From JAFGIG01 sp964397545 (GTDB lineage: Bacteria > SDB-A): a stretch of DNA of 7,595 nucleotides. The stretch lies in contig CAYNIW010000036.1 in assembly GCA_964397545.1 (NCBI GenBank), positions 1 to 7,595 on the forward strand. The letters run 5' to 3'. This document shows positions 6,323-7,595 of the stretch, in pieces. Both the position numbers and the translations under genes were made by a program. The notes below the pieces were generated by a model. The model ran no database searches, was not told where the DNA came from, and saw nothing but the letters and a program-made list of their open reading frames with translations. The first letter of the stretch is position 1, and each line of letters opens with the position of its first letter.

Positions 6323-7435
6323 TTGGAAGAAACACACGGCAAGGGAAGTTCTTTTCCCTGTAGAAACTGCGGAGCGACTCTTGTATATAAGCCAGGTGAA
6401 AACAAGATGCTCTGCCCTTATTGCGGATCGGAAAATGATTTTCAAATCGACCCCTCTCAAGCTGAAGAAGCCGTAAAAGAACTCGACTATCACGAGTTCA
6501 TCCAAAAAGCCGAAAACGAAACCGACCTCGTAGAAAAAATAACAATAAAATGCAATTCTTGCGGCGCTGTTTTCGCTTTTGACGAGAATATCTCATCTGG
6601 AAACTGCGCGTATTGCGGCATAAAGATTGTCGCTCAAAAAGAATCTAAAAAAGTTTTTCAGCCCAAAGCTGTCCTCCCTTTTTCCGTTGATAAAAACAAT
6701 GCGAGTGCTAACTTCAAGGCATGGCTCAAAAAACTCCGGTTTGCCCCAGGAAATCTCAAGGCATTGGCTTCGCCGGACAATCTCAAAGGCATCTATATGC
6801 CTTTTTGGACATTTGACTCCGACACAGACACTCAGTATATGGGTCAAAGAGGCGAATATTACTACGTAGATGAAGCATACGAAACGGTCGAAAGCGGAAA
6901 AAAAGTCACTAAGAAAAAAAGGGTGAAAAAAACCAAATGGCAGGAAGTCAGAGGTAAAATAAAAAAATTCTTTGACGACATCCTGATTTTCGCTAGCAAA
7001 TCACTTCCCAGAAGATTCGCGGAGAAACTTGAACCATGGGATCTCGACAAACTCATGCCGTTTGACGATAAATTTCTCTCAGGCTTTGCGGTTGAGAGTT
7101 ATACGCTAAACCTAAAAGACGCTTTCCACGCCGCAAAAGAAAAAGTGGATTCGGCAATAAGGTCTTCTATATACAATGAAATAGGCGGCGACGAGCAGAA
7201 GATAACCGCGTATAAAACAGAATTTCAAAATTTAAAATTCAAGCATATTTTATTGCCTCTTTGGATAAGCGCTTACAGATACGGAGGAAAGACTTTTCAG
7301 TTTATAGTCAACGCGAGAACAGGCGAAGTCCACGGAGACAGGCCTTATTCCAAAGCGAAAATTCTACTTACAATCCTCGGGGTGATAGCAGTCATAATTA
7401 TCACATTTTTAATAATCCGGCATTTTGCGAATTAG
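6323..7435 (+). CDS. membrane-anchored protein with two zinc ribbons
   Basis: This 370-residue protein carries two four-cysteine zinc ribbons near its N-terminus: C13-x2-C16 with C31-x2-C34 (FPCRNCG, LCPYCG) and C77-x2-C80 with C95-x2-C98 (IKCNSCG, NCAYCG). Next come conserved segments YMPFWTFD and HILLPLWISAYRYGGKTFQF, a lysine-rich patch (VESGKKVTKKKRVKKTK), NARTGEVHGDRP, and a single C-terminal membrane helix (about 346-365, ILLTILGVIAVIIITFLII). Proteins of this type are usually annotated as TFIIB-type zinc ribbon-containing or, misleadingly, as primosomal/helicase-like; the function is unknown. The soluble part is predicted to face the cytoplasm because of its reduced cysteines and absent signal peptide. 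I chose TTG 6323 over the in-frame TTG 6290 because AAAGGGA lies 8 bases upstream and the promoter fits. A TTG start is unusual, so the exact N-terminus is uncertain. The next gene follows after 45 bases. Confidence 0.75.
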   Translation: MEETHGKGSSFPCRNCGATLVYKPGENKMLCPYCGSENDFQIDPSQAEEAVKELDYHEFIQKAENETDLVEKITIKCNSCGAVFAFDENISSGNCAYCGIKIVAQKESKKVFQPKAVLPFSVDKNNASANFKAWLKKLRFAPGNLKALASPDNLKGIYMPFWTFDSDTDTQYMGQRGEYYYVDEAYETVESGKKVTKKKRVKKTKWQEVRGKIKKFFDDILIFASKSLPRRFAEKLEPWDLDKLMPFDDKFLSGFAVESYTLNLKDAFHAAKEKVDSAIRSSIYNEIGGDEQKITAYKTEFQNLKFKHILLPLWISAYRYGGKTFQFIVNARTGEVHGDRPYSKAKILLTILGVIAVIIITFLIIRHFAN

Positions 7436-7480
7436 TTTGGTTGTTTTGGTGTGTTTCATGAACCGTTAAAAGGAGGTCCA

Positions 7481-7595
7481 GTGAAGAAACTGATGTTGTT
7501 ACTTTCATTTGCCGTCGCTCTCTCCCTGCCGCTGTCAGCATGGCAGGAGAGCATAGACGGGAGCTGGGGCGCAACGGGATTGACGATGACGTCAT
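7481..7595 (+). CDS. secreted protein, N-terminal fragment (runs off window)
   Basis: A GTG start at 7481 is preceded by a strong AGGAGGT (7471-7477) and opens a frame with no stop to the window end (38 complete codons). The product begins MKKLMLLLSFAVALSLPLSA, a classic signal peptide with predicted cleavage after LSA, followed by WQESIDGSWGATGL. Too little mature sequence is present to name a family. The 45-base gap from the zinc-ribbon gene has no obvious terminator, so co-transcription is possible. An in-frame ATG at 7493 is less well placed relative to the ribosome site. Confidence 0.7.
   Translation, partial: MKKLMLLLSFAVALSLPLSAWQESIDGSWGATGLTMTS

Noticed and set aside
1..7595. CRISPR arrays, tRNA or rRNA genes, insertion sequences, toxin-antitoxin or defence genes
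   Set aside because: None of the required repeats, conserved RNA motifs, transposase motifs or family hallmarks were seen on either strand.

Overview
The window is a moderately AT-rich bacterial segment with tightly spaced genes on alternating strands. Clear Shine-Dalgarno sites, signal peptides and a lipobox mark it as a Gram-negative-type bacterium. The large secreted Kelch protein ends in a FlgD-like/T9SS-type C-terminal domain, and an M1-peptidase-like exoprotein lies nearby. This combination is typical of poorly cultured lineages around the FCB superphylum (for example WOR-3/Stahlbacteria, Cloacimonadota, KSB1-like groups). The taxonomic guess is inference from protein style only; there is no rRNA or marker gene here.

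Layout: (1) 32-1128, plus strand: a two-gene unit of a DUF4342 protein and, overlapping by ATGA, a lipoprotein whose C-terminal part resembles the head of a type II pseudopilin. (2) 1168-3309, minus strand: a 713-residue exported protein (jelly-roll-like, CARDB-like, six Kelch-like repeats, FlgD-like sorting domain), ending at a GC-rich hairpin terminator. (3) 3431-4417, plus strand: a cytoplasmic cysteine-rich DUF6144/V4R-like protein behind a good sigma-70 promoter. (4) 6169-4490, minus strand: an apparent operon of an exported protein with only the N-terminal domain of an M1 aminopeptidase, an out-of-frame 93-residue ORF that looks like its continuation, and a DUF1361 membrane protein starting at TTG. 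(5) 6323-7435, plus strand: a membrane-anchored protein with two zinc ribbons, followed at 7481 by the start of another secreted protein that runs off the window.

Together the genes describe envelope and secretion biology (lipoprotein, two exported beta-rich proteins, two membrane proteins, one truncated secreted protein), but no single pathway links them. No tRNA, rRNA, CRISPR array, transposon or defence system is seen. The observations most worth checking are the pilin-head lipoprotein, the broken or deleted M1 gene, and a UUU-UGA-C context at the DUF1361 stop that would open a 25-codon protein-like extension ending inside the facing gene's stop codon. None of these is proven from sequence alone. 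No gene-free stretch exceeds 300 bases.
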